Positions 16,458-26,728 of a DNA stretch of 64,000 nt are shown piece by piece. The position numbers and the translations under genes are program-made. The notes beneath the pieces were generated by a model. It was not told where the DNA came from and made no database searches. It saw nothing but the letters and a program-made list of their open reading frames with translations. Source of the stretch: Streptomyces sp. NBC_01351 (GTDB lineage Bacteria; Actinomycetota; Actinomycetes; Streptomycetales; Streptomycetaceae); NCBI RefSeq assembly GCF_036237315.1, contig NZ_CP108356.1, positions 5,585,501 through 5,649,500 of the forward strand. Reading direction: 5' to 3'. Position 1 is the stretch's first letter, and the number at the start of each line of letters is the position of its first letter.

Positions 16458-17744
16458 GTGGCACGCATCGGTGACGGCGGCGATCTGCTCAAGTGCTCGT
16501 TCTGCGGAAAGAGCCAGAAGCAGGTGAAGAAGCTCATCGCAGGACCCGGTGTGTACATCTGCGACGAGTGCATCGACCTCTGCAACGAGATCATCGAAGA
16601 GGAGCTCGCGGAGACTTCCGAGGTGCGGTGGGAGGAACTCCCCAAGCCCCGTGAGATCTACGAGTTCCTGGAGAGCTACGTCGTCGGCCAGGAGCCGGCG
16701 AAGAAGGCGCTCTCCGTCGCGGTGTACAACCACTACAAGCGGGTCCAGGCCGGCGAGAACGGCGGCGCGCAGGGCCGGGACGACGCGATCGAGCTCGCGA
16801 AGTCCAACATCCTGCTGCTGGGCCCCACGGGCTCCGGCAAGACGCTGCTGGCCCAGACGCTCGCCCGCATGCTGAACGTACCGTTCGCCATCGCCGACGC
16901 GACCGCGCTGACGGAGGCCGGGTACGTCGGCGAGGACGTCGAGAACATCCTGCTGAAGCTGATCCAGGCCGCCGACTACGACGTCAAGAAGGCCGAGACC
17001 GGGATCATCTACATCGACGAGATCGACAAGGTCGCTCGCAAGAGCGAGAACCCGTCGATCACCCGTGATGTGAGCGGCGAGGGCGTGCAGCAGGCGCTCC
17101 TGAAGATCCTGGAAGGCACGACCGCTTCCGTCCCGCCGCAGGGCGGCCGCAAGCACCCGCACCAGGAGTTCATCCAGATCGACACGACGAACGTGCTCTT
17201 CATCGTGGGCGGCGCGTTCGCCGGCCTGGAGAAGATCATCGAGTCGCGTGCGGGCGCCAAGGGCATCGGCTTCGGGGCGACGATCCGCTCGAAGCGCGAG
17301 ATCGAGGCGAGCGACCAGTTCCACGAGGTCATGCCGGAGGACTTGGTGAAGTTCGGGATGATCCCCGAGTTCATCGGCCGCCTCCCCGTGCTGACCTCCG
17401 TGCACAACCTGGACCGCGAGGCCCTGCTCCAGATCCTCATCGAGCCGCGCAACGCGCTGGTGAAGCAGTACCAGCGGCTGTTCGAACTCGACGGTGTCGA
17501 GCTGGACTTCGAGCGCGAGGCCCTGGAGGCCATCGCCGACCAGGCGATCCTCCGCCAGACGGGCGCGCGCGGCCTGCGCGCCATCATGGAAGAGGTCCTG
17601 ATGTCGGTGATGTACGAGGTCCCGTCCCGCAAGGACGTGGCCCGCGTGGTCATCACCTCGGACGTGGTCCGCTCCAACGTCAACCCGACGCTGGTCCCGC
17701 GGATCGTCCCGAAGGACCAGGGGCCGCACGAGAAGTCGGCGTAG
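16458..17744 (+). CDS. clpX: ATP-dependent Clp protease ATPase subunit ClpX
   Basis: A 428-residue AAA+ unfoldase that recognises substrates and threads them into ClpP. The N-terminal zinc-binding domain has Cys13, Cys16, Cys35 and Cys38. Walker A is GPTGSGKT at 122-129 and Walker B ends in Asp187-Glu188 (IIYIDEIDK). The ClpP-docking IGF loop is at 270-272 in [11 protein letters not shown]. Sensor motifs are in [16 protein letters not shown], and [15 protein letters not shown] is near the C terminus. It starts at GTG 16458. A strong convergent terminator separates it from the next gene. Confidence 0.97.
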   Translation: MARIGDGGDLLKCSFCGKSQKQVKKLIAGPGVYICDECIDLCNEIIEEELAETSEVRWEELPKPREIYEFLESYVVGQEPAKKALSVAVYNHYKRVQAGENGGAQGRDDAIELAKSNILLLGPTGSGKTLLAQTLARMLNVPFAIADATALTEAGYVGEDVENILLKLIQAADYDVKKAETGIIYIDEIDKVARKSENPSITRDVSGEGVQQALLKILEGTTASVPPQGGRKHPHQEFIQIDTTNVLFIVGGAFAGLEKIIESRAGAKGIGFGATIRSKREIEASDQFHEVMPEDLVKFGMIPEFIGRLPVLTSVHNLDREALLQILIEPRNALVKQYQRLFELDGVELDFEREALEAIADQAILRQTGARGLRAIMEEVLMSVMYEVPSRKDVARVVITSDVVRSNVNPTLVPRIVPKDQGPHEKSA

Positions 17745-17758
17745 CCGGCCAGCAGTAC

Positions 17759-17796
17759 GCAGAAGGGGCGCCCCCGTCCGGGGGCGCCCCTTCTGC
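17759..17796. terminator. Bidirectional terminator after clpX
   Basis: A perfect 17-bp inverted repeat (17759-17775 with 17780-17796, GTCC loop) between the clpX stop and the convergent gene stop at 17812. Confidence 0.85.
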
Positions 17797-17811
17797 ATGT
17801 GCCGAGCGCCG

Positions 17812-18726
17812 CTACTTCTTGACGCGGGAGGTGTTGTAGAGCTTCGCGGTGAGGTCCGCGGCCTGCTCGAGGGTGTAGCTCGGCTTGCCCGCCAGGATCG
17901 AGGCCGCGTCCGAGCCGGTGACCATGCTCAAGGTGCTGTAGTCACCCCAGATGCAGACGGGGAGCGTGACTTCCTTGGGCCCCTTGGTGCTCGGGTCCTT
18001 CGAGGTGATCTTGATGTCCTGGCACTTCATCACGGCGCCCTTGAAGCCGGCCGGGGTCATCGTCTTGGGGCTGCCGACGAGGGTCACCTCCGACTTGCCG
18101 TCCTTGCCGCCGATGTTCATCTTGGCCAGGGCGAAGTAGCCGTCCACCGTCTTCTCGGGGTCGGCGAGTTCGCCGTAGAGGCCTTGGAAGTTGAGGCCCT
18201 TGGCCGTCAGCGGGTTCTTCGGGTCGCCGGCCTGGTAGTTCATGCCCACCTGGGTGGGGTTCTTGATGCCCGCGGCTTCGGCTTCCTTCTTGTCCTTGTC
18301 GGTGAACTCCGACTGCTGGTACTTCGGGTCCTTCTTGAAGTCGTCCACCGTCGCCGGGGCGACCAGCTTGTAGCCCTTGGTGTCGGCCGCCACGGCGCCG
18401 CCCGCGCCCTCGCCCAGGAAGTACCAGCCGGCGGTCGCGATCACGGCCACCGCGACGACCACGCCGATGATGACGCCGGTCTTGGACTTCTTCGGGGGCT
18501 GCGGGGGGACGCCGCCGTACGGGGGCTGCTGCTGGTAGCCGTACGCGGGCTGCGGCGGCTGCTGGGGGTAGCCCTGCGGCGGGACGCCCGGCTGCTGGGG
18601 ATAGCCGTAGCCCGGCTGCGGGGCGGGCTGGCCGTACGGGCCCGGGGGCGGCGGGGGCTGCTGCCCGTACGGTCCCGGCTGCTGCTGCGGCTGCTGGCCA
18701 TACGGCCCCGGCTGGTTGTAGCTCAT
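17812..18726 (-). CDS. Membrane-anchored extracytoplasmic protein, Pro/Gln-rich tail
   Basis: 304 residues, function unknown. The first 80 residues are a low-complexity Pro/Gln/Gly/Tyr tail built on [13 protein letters not shown] repeats, a common actinobacterial cytoplasmic lead-in. One membrane helix follows ([20 protein letters not shown]) and then an external domain of about 190 residues. That domain begins [14 protein letters not shown], has a conserved [16 protein letters not shown] block, and ends [20 protein letters not shown]. The same order of blocks occurs in the neighbour at 18860-19498, so they are paralogues. It contains two cysteines (MKCQD and PVCIW) that may form a disulfide. 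It is convergent with clpX. Confidence 0.8.
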   Translation of the reverse strand: MSYNQPGPYGQQPQQQPGPYGQQPPPPPGPYGQPAPQPGYGYPQQPGVPPQGYPQQPPQPAYGYQQQPPYGGVPPQPPKKSKTGVIIGVVVAVAVIATAGWYFLGEGAGGAVAADTKGYKLVAPATVDDFKKDPKYQQSEFTDKDKKEAEAAGIKNPTQVGMNYQAGDPKNPLTAKGLNFQGLYGELADPEKTVDGYFALAKMNIGGKDGKSEVTLVGSPKTMTPAGFKGAVMKCQDIKITSKDPSTKGPKEVTLPVCIWGDYSTLSMVTGSDAASILAGKPSYTLEQAADLTAKLYNTSRVKK

Positions 18727-18859
18727 CCGTGCGTCCCCCTTAGGAACTTCTTTAGGAACTTCTTACGCTGCTCACATCCTTGCGGAAGATCGACCGGCTC
18801 CGGGCGCCGGGGTACCAGGCGTTACGGAACTACGACGCACCGCGCCGCACCGTCGTGCA

Positions 18860-19498
18860 CTACTTCGCGGGGACTTCCATGACCGCCCGCAGCTCGCGGG
18901 CCCGCGCGGCGAGCTCTTCGATCGTGAGCGGCTTGTTCTCGACGGGGACGGTGACCGTCACCAGGGAGCTGTGGTCGCCCCACATGCACAGCGGCAGCGA
19001 CGCCGCGTCCATGGTGAGCGTGCCGCAGCGCATCGCGCCGCCGGCCGGCTTGCCGGCGTCGTGGGTGGTGATCTCCGAGTCCTTGACGCCCATGGATATG
19101 AGCCCCTTGGTGAGTTCCGCGCCCGGGTCCTCGTCCCCGAAGGCGGCGGCCGTGCCACTGACGACCAACTGCGCGGTGCCCGCCTGGTCGGCGTAGACCA
19201 CGGCCACGTTCTTCGTGCCCGTCTTCTCGGCGCCCTGGCCCTGCTTGATCGCGTCGACGCGCGGTCCGGAGTCCTGGAGGGTCAGGCCCTGGAAGGTGGC
19301 CGGGGGCACCAGCTCGTACGTACCGGCGTCGTCCGGGCCGCCGACCGCGCCCAGGGCGAACTTGACGGCGAAGGCACCCGCGGCGAACGCGAGCACCGTC
19401 CCGACGGTCTTGAGGGCGCGCTTGCTCTTCGCGGGCGCCGGCGCCGGCGCGGGCGCAGCCGCGGGCGCGCCCGCGGGCTGGGGAGTGATCTCGTTCAT
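18860..19498 (-). CDS. Membrane-anchored extracytoplasmic protein, paralogue of 17812-18726
   Basis: 212 residues, function unknown. A short Ala/Pro tail is followed by SKRALK, one membrane helix ([20 protein letters not shown]) and an external domain starting [14 protein letters not shown]. That domain contains [28 protein letters not shown] and ends [19 protein letters not shown]. Each block has a counterpart in the larger paralogue just downstream: YELVPPAT with [16 protein letters not shown] with [14 protein letters not shown] with TLEQAA. The ATG at 19498 precedes the tail; further upstream the frame runs into the valS promoter region. It is divergent from valS with 98 bp between. Confidence 0.8.
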   Translation of the reverse strand: MNEITPQPAGAPAAAPAPAPAPAKSKRALKTVGTVLAFAAGAFAVKFALGAVGGPDDAGTYELVPPATFQGLTLQDSGPRVDAIKQGQGAEKTGTKNVAVVYADQAGTAQLVVSGTAAAFGDEDPGAELTKGLISMGVKDSEITTHDAGKPAGGAMRCGTLTMDAASLPLCMWGDHSSLVTVTVPVENKPLTIEELAARARELRAVMEVPAK

Positions 19499-19596
19499 GT
19501 GCGCATCAGACGGGTCCGGTACGGCCGGGGGCAATGGGCGGCCGCACTGCGGTATGGATTCGTAACGGAGGCGGGACCGCCCGTATCCTGTGCCCC

Positions 19597-22218
19597 GTGA
19601 CCGAGAACACGCAGACACCCAGTGCCCCCAACTCCGAACTGCCGACCACGTACGCGCCGGCCGAGGTAGAGGGGAAGCTCTACGAGCGCTGGGTAGAGCG
19701 TGGGTATTTCACGGCGGACCCCGCGAGCGAGAAGCCCGCGTACACCATCGTCATCCCGCCGCCGAACGTCACCGGCTCCCTGCACCTGGGGCACGCCTTC
19801 CAGCACACGCTCATGGATGCGCTGACCCGCCGCAAGCGGATGCAGGGCTACGAGTCGCTGTGGCTGCCCGGCATGGACCACGCCGGCATCGCCACCCAGA
19901 ACAAGGTCGAGCAGCAGCTCGCCGAGGAGGGCAAGTCCCGCCACGACCTGGGCCGCGAGGAGTTCGTCGAGCGGGTCTGGCAGTGGAAGGAAGAGTACGG
20001 CGGCAAGATCCTCGGCCAGATGCGGCGCCTGGGCGACGGCGTCGACTGGTCGCGCGAGCGGTTCACGATGGACGAGGGTCTGTCCAAGGCCGTCCAGACG
20101 ATCTTCAAGAAGCTCTACGACGACGAGCTGATCTACCGCGCCGAGCGCATCATCAACTGGTGCCCCCGCTGCCTGACGGCCATCTCGGACATCGAGGTGG
20201 AGTACCAGGAGGACGCGGGCGAGCTCGTCTCCATCAAGTACGGCGAGGGCGAGGACACGCTCGTCGTCGCCACGACCCGCGCCGAGACGATGCTCGGTGA
20301 CACGGCCATCGCCGTCCACCCGGACGACGAGCGCTACAAGCACCTGGTCGGCAAGCTCATCAAGCTGCCGCTCACCGACCGTTCCATCCCGGTCGTCGCG
20401 GACACCCACGTGGACCCGGAGTTCGGCACCGGTTGCGTCAAGGTGACGCCGGCCCACGACCCGAACGACTTCGCCATCGGGCAGCGCCACGGCCTGCCCA
20501 ACATGACGATCATGGACGAGCACGGTGTCATCACCGTCCACGGCCCCTTCCTGGGTCTGGACCGCTTCGAGGCCCGCTCCGCGGTCGTCGGCGCCCTGCG
20601 CGAGCAGGGCCGGATCGTCGCCGAGAAGCGTCCGTACATGCACTCCGTCGGACACTGCTCGCGCTGCTCCACCACCGTCGAGCCGCGCCTGTCCCTCCAG
20701 TGGTGGGTCAAGGTCGAGACGCTGGCCAAGGCCGCCGGTGACGCGGTCCGCGACGACCGCGTCAAGATCCACCCGCAGGAGATGGAGAAGCGCTACTTCG
20801 ACTGGGTCGACAACCTCAACGACTGGTGCATCTCGCGCCAGCTGTGGTGGGGCCACCGGATCCCGGTCTGGTACGGCCCGGCCGGCGAGGTCGTCTGCGT
20901 CGGACCGGACGACGAGGCGCCGACGGGAGAGGGCTGGGTCCAGGACACCGACGTCCTCGACACCTGGTTCTCGTCCGGCCTGTGGCCGTTCTCCACGCTC
21001 GGCTGGCCGGAGAAGACCCCGGACCTGGAGAAGTTCTACTCCACCGACGTCCTGGTCACCGGCCACGACATCATCTTCTTCTGGGTCGCCCGGATGATGA
21101 TGTTCGGCCTGTACGCCATGGACGGCGAGGTCCCCTTCAAGACGATCGCGCTGACGGGCCTGGTCCGTGACGAGCGCGGCAAGAAGATGTCGAAGTCCTT
21201 CGGCAACGTCGTCGACCCGCTGGACTGGATGGACAAGTACGGCTCCGACGCCGTCCGCTTCACCCTGGCCAAGGGCGCCAACCCCGGCACCGACGTGCCG
21301 ATCGGCGAGGACTGGGTCCAGGCCTCCAGCAAGTTCGCCAACAAGATCTGGAACGCCACGCGCTTCGCGCTGATGAACGGCGCCACGATCGAGGGCGACC
21401 TGCCGCCGGTCGAGGAGCTGTCCGCGACCGACCGCTGGATCCTGTCCCGGCTGAACACGACGGTCGCGCAGGTCGACGCGTACTACGACGACTTCCAGTT
21501 CTCCAAGCTCAGCGAGGCGCTCTACCACTTCGCGTGGGACGAGGTCTTCGACTGGTACGTCGAGCTGTCGAAGACGACCTTCTTCGCGGGCGGCGAGCCG
21601 GCCAAGGCCTCGGCGCGGGTCCTCGGCGAGGTCCTCGACGTGATGCTGCGCCTGCTGCACCCGGTGGTCCCCTTCGTCACCGAGACGCTGTGGACCACGC
21701 TGACCGGCGGCGAGTCGCTCGTGATCGCCGACTGGCCGAAGGACAGCGGCTTCCGTGACGCGGCCGCCGAGGCCGAGATCGAGGGCGTCCAGACCCTCGT
21801 CCGGGAGGTCCGCCGGTTCCGCAAGGAGCAGGGCCTCGACGACAAGCAGAAGGTCCCGGCCCGCCTGGACCTGTCCGGCACCACGCTGGCCGCGCACGAG
21901 GCCGCCATCCGGCAGGTGCTGCGCCTCCAGCCGGAGGGCGATGACTTCAGCGCCACCGCGACCCTGCCGGTCGGCGGCGCCACGGTCGCGCTCGACCTGT
22001 CGGGCACCATCGACGTGGAGGCCGAGCGCAAGCGCCTGACGAAGGACCTGGGCGCCGCCGAGAAGGAGAAGCAGCAGGCCGAGGCGAAGCTCGGGAACGA
22101 GGCCTTCCTGGCCAAGGCCCCCGACAACGTCGTGGACAAGATCAAGGGCCGGCTGGCCAAGGCCGAGGCGGACATCGCCCGGCTGAAGGCCCAGCTGGAC
22201 GGGCTTCCGGCTGCCTAG
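19597..22218 (+). CDS. valS: Valyl-tRNA synthetase
   Basis: An 873-residue class I aminoacyl-tRNA synthetase that charges tRNA-Val. The HIGH-type motif HLGH is at 63-66 within [15 protein letters not shown]. The editing (CP1) domain spans roughly 200-350. The KMSKS motif is at 530-534 in [17 protein letters not shown]-terminal coiled-coil tRNA-binding domain ends the protein (rich in Lys, Glu and Ala after about residue 800). The GTG at 19597 is chosen because the conserved region begins soon after; the in-frame sequence upstream belongs to the intergenic gap. Length is normal. It ends in a long hairpin terminator. No T-box leader is seen. Confidence 0.97.
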   Translation: MTENTQTPSAPNSELPTTYAPAEVEGKLYERWVERGYFTADPASEKPAYTIVIPPPNVTGSLHLGHAFQHTLMDALTRRKRMQGYESLWLPGMDHAGIATQNKVEQQLAEEGKSRHDLGREEFVERVWQWKEEYGGKILGQMRRLGDGVDWSRERFTMDEGLSKAVQTIFKKLYDDELIYRAERIINWCPRCLTAISDIEVEYQEDAGELVSIKYGEGEDTLVVATTRAETMLGDTAIAVHPDDERYKHLVGKLIKLPLTDRSIPVVADTHVDPEFGTGCVKVTPAHDPNDFAIGQRHGLPNMTIMDEHGVITVHGPFLGLDRFEARSAVVGALREQGRIVAEKRPYMHSVGHCSRCSTTVEPRLSLQWWVKVETLAKAAGDAVRDDRVKIHPQEMEKRYFDWVDNLNDWCISRQLWWGHRIPVWYGPAGEVVCVGPDDEAPTGEGWVQDTDVLDTWFSSGLWPFSTLGWPEKTPDLEKFYSTDVLVTGHDIIFFWVARMMMFGLYAMDGEVPFKTIALTGLVRDERGKKMSKSFGNVVDPLDWMDKYGSDAVRFTLAKGANPGTDVPIGEDWVQASSKFANKIWNATRFALMNGATIEGDLPPVEELSATDRWILSRLNTTVAQVDAYYDDFQFSKLSEALYHFAWDEVFDWYVELSKTTFFAGGEPAKASARVLGEVLDVMLRLLHPVVPFVTETLWTTLTGGESLVIADWPKDSGFRDAAAEAEIEGVQTLVREVRRFRKEQGLDDKQKVPARLDLSGTTLAAHEAAIRQVLRLQPEGDDFSATATLPVGGATVALDLSGTIDVEAERKRLTKDLGAAEKEKQQAEAKLGNEAFLAKAPDNVVDKIKGRLAKAEADIARLKAQLDGLPAA

Positions 22219-22234
22219 CACCGCGTAGGACACA

Positions 22235-22281
22235 GAAGAGGGAGGGTTCCCGCACCATCCGTGCGGGAGCCCTCCCTCTTC
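22235..22281 (+). terminator. valS terminator
   Basis: A 21-bp stem (22235-22255 with 22261-22281) with one G-U pair and a 5-nt loop, 16 bp after the valS stop. The final CTCTTCGTT gives a weak U-rich end. Confidence 0.85.
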
Positions 22282-22351
22282 GTTCACGCCCCGAAGGCGG
22301 CCCCGGGCAGGGACTTCCGGCCTGTCCGAAGTGCCCTAAATCACTGCTTGT

Positions 22352-23554
22352 ATGGCCCGGGGGGATCCGATCCGGGGGCGCCGAACACGGATGATGGAGG
22401 GCATGCACGCCAAGTCCGCCCCCTCGGCGCTCCACCGGATCACGGCCTCCGGCCGCCGGCTCGCCCAGGGCTGGGCCGGTTCGCCCCGTGCGATGGACGT
22501 GCTCGCCGCCCTCGCCTGCCTGGGCCTGATGGCGCTCGACCTGCCGGGCCTGGCCGCCGCCGACAACTCGCTGAGCGGGCCCGCCGCGGCCGTCGTCCTC
22601 GCGCTGGGATGCTCCGCCCTGCTGGTGCGGCGGCGGCTGCCCTGGATCTCGTACCTCGCCGCGCTGCTCTTCATCGGCTGGCTGCACGAGCTGACCCTGA
22701 TCCAGTTCGCGCTGTACTCGGTGGGCCGTTTCCGCGGGCGCCGGGCCGGTGTCCTCGCCACGCTCGGCTACCTCGCCTTCGTCCTGTGCCTGTTCTGCTG
22801 CGTGCCGGGCTGGCCCACGACCCGGGCCGAGTCGGTCAGTTCCTTCCTCAGCCTGGTCGTGCCCATCGGGGTGCTCGCCTCGGCCGTCGGCATCGCCGCC
22901 TACCGGCACGACCTGGTGGGGGAGCTCACCGCGCGCCGGGCCGAGTCCGCGGTGCTCCAGGCCGTCCAGCAGGAGCGGACCTCGGTCGCCCGCGACGTCC
23001 ACGACTTCGTCGGGCGGGAACTGACCCTGCTGACCGTGCGCTCCGAGGTGTTGTCGGTGCGGTCGCGCGAGACCGCGTACGCGAAGGACTTCGAGGAGCT
23101 CGCGGACACCGCGCGCCGGGCCCATCTGGTGCTGAACGAGATCATCGTGCAGCGCGGGGAGCGGGCCGCGACCCCGGGGGTGGACGGGCTGGCGGCGCTC
23201 GCGGAGGAGAGCGGGCGGGCGGGTTCGCCCGTACGGCTGGCCATGGATCCGGACGTGAACGGGCTGTCGCCGCTGCGGCAGGCGGCGGTCTACCGGGTGG
23301 TGCAGGAGTGCCTGACCAACGCGGCCAAGCACGCGCGCGGGGAGACCATCGAGGTGTCGATCGCGGCGGACGGCCCGCAGCTGCGGATCGCCGTCCGCAA
23401 CGCGCTGCCCGCCCGCACCCCGAGCCGGGCCCCGGTCTCGGCGGGCTCGGGAACGGCGAGCATGTCCGAGCGCGTGCGCAGCCTGGGCGGAACCCTGACG
23501 GCGACGCGCACGGACGACGCGTACCTCGTCATCGCGACCCTCCCGCGCGGCTAG
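22352..23554 (+). CDS. Orphan sensor histidine kinase (HisKA_3 type)
   Basis: A kinase of the NarL/DesK class, about 400 residues. Five to six hydrophobic segments (about residues 50-190) form a membrane sensor. The dimerisation/phosphoacceptor helix carries His217 in ERTSVARDVHDFVGRELTLL. The ATPase N-box is VVQECLTNAAKHARG and the late G-box is GSGTASMSERVRSLGGTL. The usual D-x-G-x-G G1 box is replaced by VRNALPARTPS, a variant seen in other streptomycete kinases. Such kinases normally have an adjacent response regulator; none is present here. The start is uncertain: ATGs at 22352, 22391 and 22403 are in frame and none has a clear ribosome-binding site. Confidence 0.85.
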   Translation: MARGDPIRGRRTRMMEGMHAKSAPSALHRITASGRRLAQGWAGSPRAMDVLAALACLGLMALDLPGLAAADNSLSGPAAAVVLALGCSALLVRRRLPWISYLAALLFIGWLHELTLIQFALYSVGRFRGRRAGVLATLGYLAFVLCLFCCVPGWPTTRAESVSSFLSLVVPIGVLASAVGIAAYRHDLVGELTARRAESAVLQAVQQERTSVARDVHDFVGRELTLLTVRSEVLSVRSRETAYAKDFEELADTARRAHLVLNEIIVQRGERAATPGVDGLAALAEESGRAGSPVRLAMDPDVNGLSPLRQAAVYRVVQECLTNAAKHARGETIEVSIAADGPQLRIAVRNALPARTPSRAPVSAGSGTASMSERVRSLGGTLTATRTDDAYLVIATLPRG

Positions 23555-23562
23555 GGCTTTCT

Positions 23563-23604
23563 CGGCTCAGGGGCTCAGGGGCTCAGGGGCTCAGGCCTTT
23601 CGGC
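23563..23604. repeat. GGGGCTCAG short tandem repeat
   Basis: Four to five copies of a 9-bp GGCTCAGGG-type unit fill the gap between the convergent sensor kinase and MreB-paralogue genes and overlap the latter's stop region. No terminator hairpin is obvious. Confidence 0.75.
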
Positions 23605-24654
23605 TCAGGCCTTCGCCGGGGTCAGCAGGCCGCTCAGCGTGTCCAGGTCCTCCACGCAGCGGCCGGAGCCGAGGGCCACGCAGTCCAGCGGGTTGTCGGC
23701 GACGAAGACCGGGATGCCCGTCGCGGAGGCCATCCGCAGGTCCAGACCCGGGAGCAGCGCGCCGCCGCCGGTCAGGACGATGCCGTGTTCCATCACGTCG
23801 CCGGAGAGCTCCGGGGGGCATTCCTCAAGGGTGGTGCGCACCGCCGCGATGATCGCCTCGACCGGCTCGTCGAGCGCGGCCCGGACCTCCGGCGCGCTCA
23901 GTACGAGGGTCTGCGGCATGCCGCCGACCTTCTCGCGGCCGCGCACGGTGAAGGTGCGGGTCTCCAGCTCGGGCCGGTCGGGCACGGGCCAAGCCGAGCC
24001 GATGGCCACCTTGAGGTCCTCGGCGGTGCGCTCGCCGATGAGGAGCGCGTGTTCCTTGCGTACGTAGTCCATGATCGCCGCGTCCAGCCGGTCCCCGCCG
24101 ACGCGCAGCGACTGGGAGGTGACGATGCCGCCCAGCGAGATGACGGCGACCTCGGAGGTGCCGCCGCCGATGTCGACGACCATCGAGCCGCGCGCTTCGG
24201 CCACCGGCAGCCCGGCGCCGATCGCCGCGGCCATCGGCTCATCGATCAGGTGCACGGTCTTGGCGCCGGCCCGGGTGGAGGCGTGGATGATGGCCCGCCG
24301 CTCGACCTGGGTGACGCCCGCCGGTACGCAGATCACCATCCGGGTGCGGGGGCGGCGGCCGGGGACGGCCTTGCGGACGAAGTGCCGGATCATCTCCTCG
24401 GCGGCCTCGTAGTCGCAGATCACCCCGTCCTTGAGGGGGCGGATGGCGGTGATGGAGCCGGGGGTGCGGCCGATGGTCTCCTTGGCCTCCGTCCCGACGG
24501 CCAGCGCGGTGGTGGTGCCCGCCTTCACGGCGACCACGGACGGCTCATTGAGGACGATTCCGTGCCCCCTCGCGTAGACCAGGGTGTTCGCGGTGCCCAG
24601 GTCTATCCCTATGTCGCGGCTGGATCCTGTCGTGTTGCTGCTGGCCTGCGGCAT
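23605..24654 (-). CDS. MreB/Mbl-like actin homologue, second copy
   Basis: A 349-residue bacterial actin with all phosphate and adenosine motifs: [20 protein letters not shown] (phosphate 1), [19 protein letters not shown] (phosphate 2) and [15 protein letters not shown] (adenosine). It is clearly paralogous to MreB at 27414-28454 over its full length. It differs at the N terminus (MPQASSNTTGSSRD in place of the MreB lead) and in the 240-260 loop. Streptomycetes are known to carry mreB plus mbl-type paralogues that act in spore-wall formation or whose role is unclear. It is on the opposite strand to the mre operon and has no mreCD of its own. It starts at ATG 24654. Confidence 0.92.
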   Translation of the reverse strand: MPQASSNTTGSSRDIGIDLGTANTLVYARGHGIVLNEPSVVAVKAGTTTALAVGTEAKETIGRTPGSITAIRPLKDGVICDYEAAEEMIRHFVRKAVPGRRPRTRMVICVPAGVTQVERRAIIHASTRAGAKTVHLIDEPMAAAIGAGLPVAEARGSMVVDIGGGTSEVAVISLGGIVTSQSLRVGGDRLDAAIMDYVRKEHALLIGERTAEDLKVAIGSAWPVPDRPELETRTFTVRGREKVGGMPQTLVLSAPEVRAALDEPVEAIIAAVRTTLEECPPELSGDVMEHGIVLTGGGALLPGLDLRMASATGIPVFVADNPLDCVALGSGRCVEDLDTLSGLLTPAKA

Positions 24655-24771
24655 TTGCTCCCCTATCTCCTGTCCGCAAGGCTTGCATAACGATCAGGTC
24701 GCCCTGGTGGCCGAAGGTCCCGAAACGCCCGGGTCGAAAGTCCTGTGGGTCCGCGTCCGTAGACTGGGCGC

Positions 24772-26280
24772 GTGAGTGAGCAGCAGCCCGAGAGCCACGA
24801 CCGCGACGAGTTCGACCAGATCGTGGCGGAAGAGTCAGACCGCGACCCCGACCTGGCGGTGATCGAGGCCGGCAGCCGCACCCTGCGCACCCAGGCCGGA
24901 CCGCCCCAGGGCGACCCGGTACCCGCCCGGCCTACCGACCCGGAGGCCGCCAAGGCGCTGCTGGAGGTGGAGCAGGAGCTTTCCACCCGCTGGGGCGAGA
25001 CCAAGCTGGAGCCCTCGGTGACGCGGATCGCGGCACTGATGGACGTACTGGGCGAGCCGCAGCGTGCCTACCCGACCATCCATGTGACCGGGACCAACGG
25101 CAAGACCAGCACGGCCCGCATGATCGAGTGCCTGCTGAACGCCTTCGAGCTGCGCACCGGCCGGTACACCAGCCCGCACGTACAGTCGATCACCGAGCGG
25201 ATCAGCCTCGACGGCGCCCCGATCGACGTCGAGCGGTTCGTCGAGACCTATCACGACGTCAAGCCGTACGTGGAGATGGTCGACGCCGCCGAGGAGTTCC
25301 GGCTGTCGTTCTTCGAGGTGCTGACCGGGATGGCGTACGCGGCCTTCGCGGACGCTCCCGTCGACGCGGCCGTGATCGAGGTCGGCATGGGCGGCACCTG
25401 GGACGCGACGAACGTCATCGACGCCGCGGTCGCGGTGGTCACCCCGATCAGCCTCGACCACACCGACCGGCTCGGCTCCACGCCCGGCGAGATCGCCCTG
25501 GAGAAGGGCGGCGTCATCAAGCAGGGCGCGACCGTGATCCTGGCGCAGCAGCCGGTGGACGCGGCGCAGGTGCTGCTGAAGAAGGCCGTCGAGGTCGACG
25601 CGACCGTCGCCCGCGAGGGCATGGAGTTCGGCGTCGTCTCGCGCGAGGTCGCGGTCGGCGGGCAGCAGCTGACACTGCGCGGCATGGGCGGCGAGTACGA
25701 CGGCATCTTCCTGCCGCTGCACGGCGCGCACATGGCGCACAACGCGGCGGTGGCGCTGGCCGCCGTCGAGGCCTTCTTCGGGATCGGCCAGGAGGGCGCC
25801 CGGGTCCTGGACCTGGAGACCGTGCAGCGGGCCTTCGCCACGGTGACCTCGCCGGGCCGCATGGAGGTCGTGCGGCGCAGCCCGACGGTGGTCCTGGACG
25901 CGGCGCACAACCCGGCGGGCGCGGCGGCCACCGCGGAGGCGGTCACCGAGTCGTTCGGCTTCAGCCGGCTGATCGGGGTCGTGGCGGCGAGCGAGGGCAA
26001 GGACGTCCGCGGGGTGCTGGAGGCCTTCGAGCCGATCTTCGCGGAGGTCGTGGTCACGCAGAACTCCAGTCACCGCTCGATGGACGCGGACGAGCTGGCG
26101 GCCGTCGCCGTCGAGGTCTTCGGCGGGGACCGGGTGCAGGTGGAGCCGCGGCTGGACGACGCCCTGGAGGCGGCGATCACCCTGGCGGAGGAAGAGGCCG
26201 AGTACGGAGGGGCCGGGGTCCTGGTGACCGGTTCCGTGATCACGGTGGGCGAGGCCCGCCTGCTGCTGAAGAGGGGCTGA
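24772..26280 (+). CDS. folC: Folylpolyglutamate synthase / dihydrofolate synthase
   Basis: A 502-residue Mur-ligase-family enzyme that adds glutamate to dihydropteroate and to folates. The P-loop is GTNGKTSTA at about 107-115. SLDHTDRLG supplies the Mg/ATP histidine-aspartate region, and VLDAAHNPAGA is the C-terminal domain signature. The N terminus has an extra acidic tail of about 60 residues before the conserved LEVEQELSTRW, common in streptomycetes. It starts at GTG 24772. Only 3 bp separate it from the DUF4233 gene and ndk follows, the usual actinobacterial folC-DUF4233-ndk arrangement. Confidence 0.95.
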   Translation: MSEQQPESHDRDEFDQIVAEESDRDPDLAVIEAGSRTLRTQAGPPQGDPVPARPTDPEAAKALLEVEQELSTRWGETKLEPSVTRIAALMDVLGEPQRAYPTIHVTGTNGKTSTARMIECLLNAFELRTGRYTSPHVQSITERISLDGAPIDVERFVETYHDVKPYVEMVDAAEEFRLSFFEVLTGMAYAAFADAPVDAAVIEVGMGGTWDATNVIDAAVAVVTPISLDHTDRLGSTPGEIALEKGGVIKQGATVILAQQPVDAAQVLLKKAVEVDATVAREGMEFGVVSREVAVGGQQLTLRGMGGEYDGIFLPLHGAHMAHNAAVALAAVEAFFGIGQEGARVLDLETVQRAFATVTSPGRMEVVRRSPTVVLDAAHNPAGAAATAEAVTESFGFSRLIGVVAASEGKDVRGVLEAFEPIFAEVVVTQNSSHRSMDADELAAVAVEVFGGDRVQVEPRLDDALEAAITLAEEEAEYGGAGVLVTGSVITVGEARLLLKRG

Positions 26281-26283
26281 GGG

Positions 26284-26652
26284 ATGCGCACGCTGTGTGC
26301 GAGCACGCTGATCGGCGAGTTCTTCGTGATCGGCTTCGCGGGGCTGGTCGCGATGAAGGACCCGGACCTGACCCAGGCCACGGTCTGGACCGTGTGCGGG
26401 GTCGCGATGCTCCTGTCGGTGCTGCTGTGCGGGATGCTGTCGCGTCCCGGGGCGGTCCAGCTGGGCTGGGCCCTGCAGATCGGCCTGGTCGCGAGCGGGT
26501 TCGTCGTTCCGACGATGTTCTTCCTTGGCGCGGTGTTCGCCGGACTGTGGTGGTGTTCGGTGCACTACGGCCGCAAGATCGACATTGCCAAGGCCCGCTG
26601 GGCGGCCATGGCGGAGGACTCCGCGGCCGCCGGGACGCCTGACGCTGCGTGA
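26284..26652 (+). CDS. DUF4233 membrane protein
   Basis: A 122-residue protein of unknown function with four hydrophobic segments: STLIGEFFVIGFAGLVAM, ATVWTVCGVAMLLSVLLCG, LGWALQIGLVASGFVVP and MFFLGAVFAGLWWCSVHYG. The order and the ending GRKID fit the DUF4233 family, which is almost always found directly downstream of folC in actinobacteria. It starts 3 bp after the folC stop and must be co-translated with it. The linkage to folate synthesis is positional only. Confidence 0.88.
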   Translation: MRTLCASTLIGEFFVIGFAGLVAMKDPDLTQATVWTVCGVAMLLSVLLCGMLSRPGAVQLGWALQIGLVASGFVVPTMFFLGAVFAGLWWCSVHYGRKIDIAKARWAAMAEDSAAAGTPDAA

Positions 26653-26728
26653 CGGGTCCCCATCCGGGCACCCCCGATGGCCCTGTAGATTCGTCCTACC
26701 GCACCCGTATGCCGCAAGGAGCCCCAAC

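Noticed and set aside
14849..16645. A 598-codon minus-strand frame opposite clpP1 and clpP2
   Set aside because: Antisense to two well-supported proteases; no start signal or domain.
19499..19596. T-box leader before valS
   Set aside because: The gap is only 98 bp and shared with a divergent gene; no specifier loop or antiterminator is visible.
19495..22287. A 930-codon open frame on the minus strand opposite valS
   Set aside because: It is antisense to a certain synthetase gene. Long antisense frames are expected in GC-rich DNA because of third-position bias, and its translation is Arg/Asp/Val-rich without motifs.
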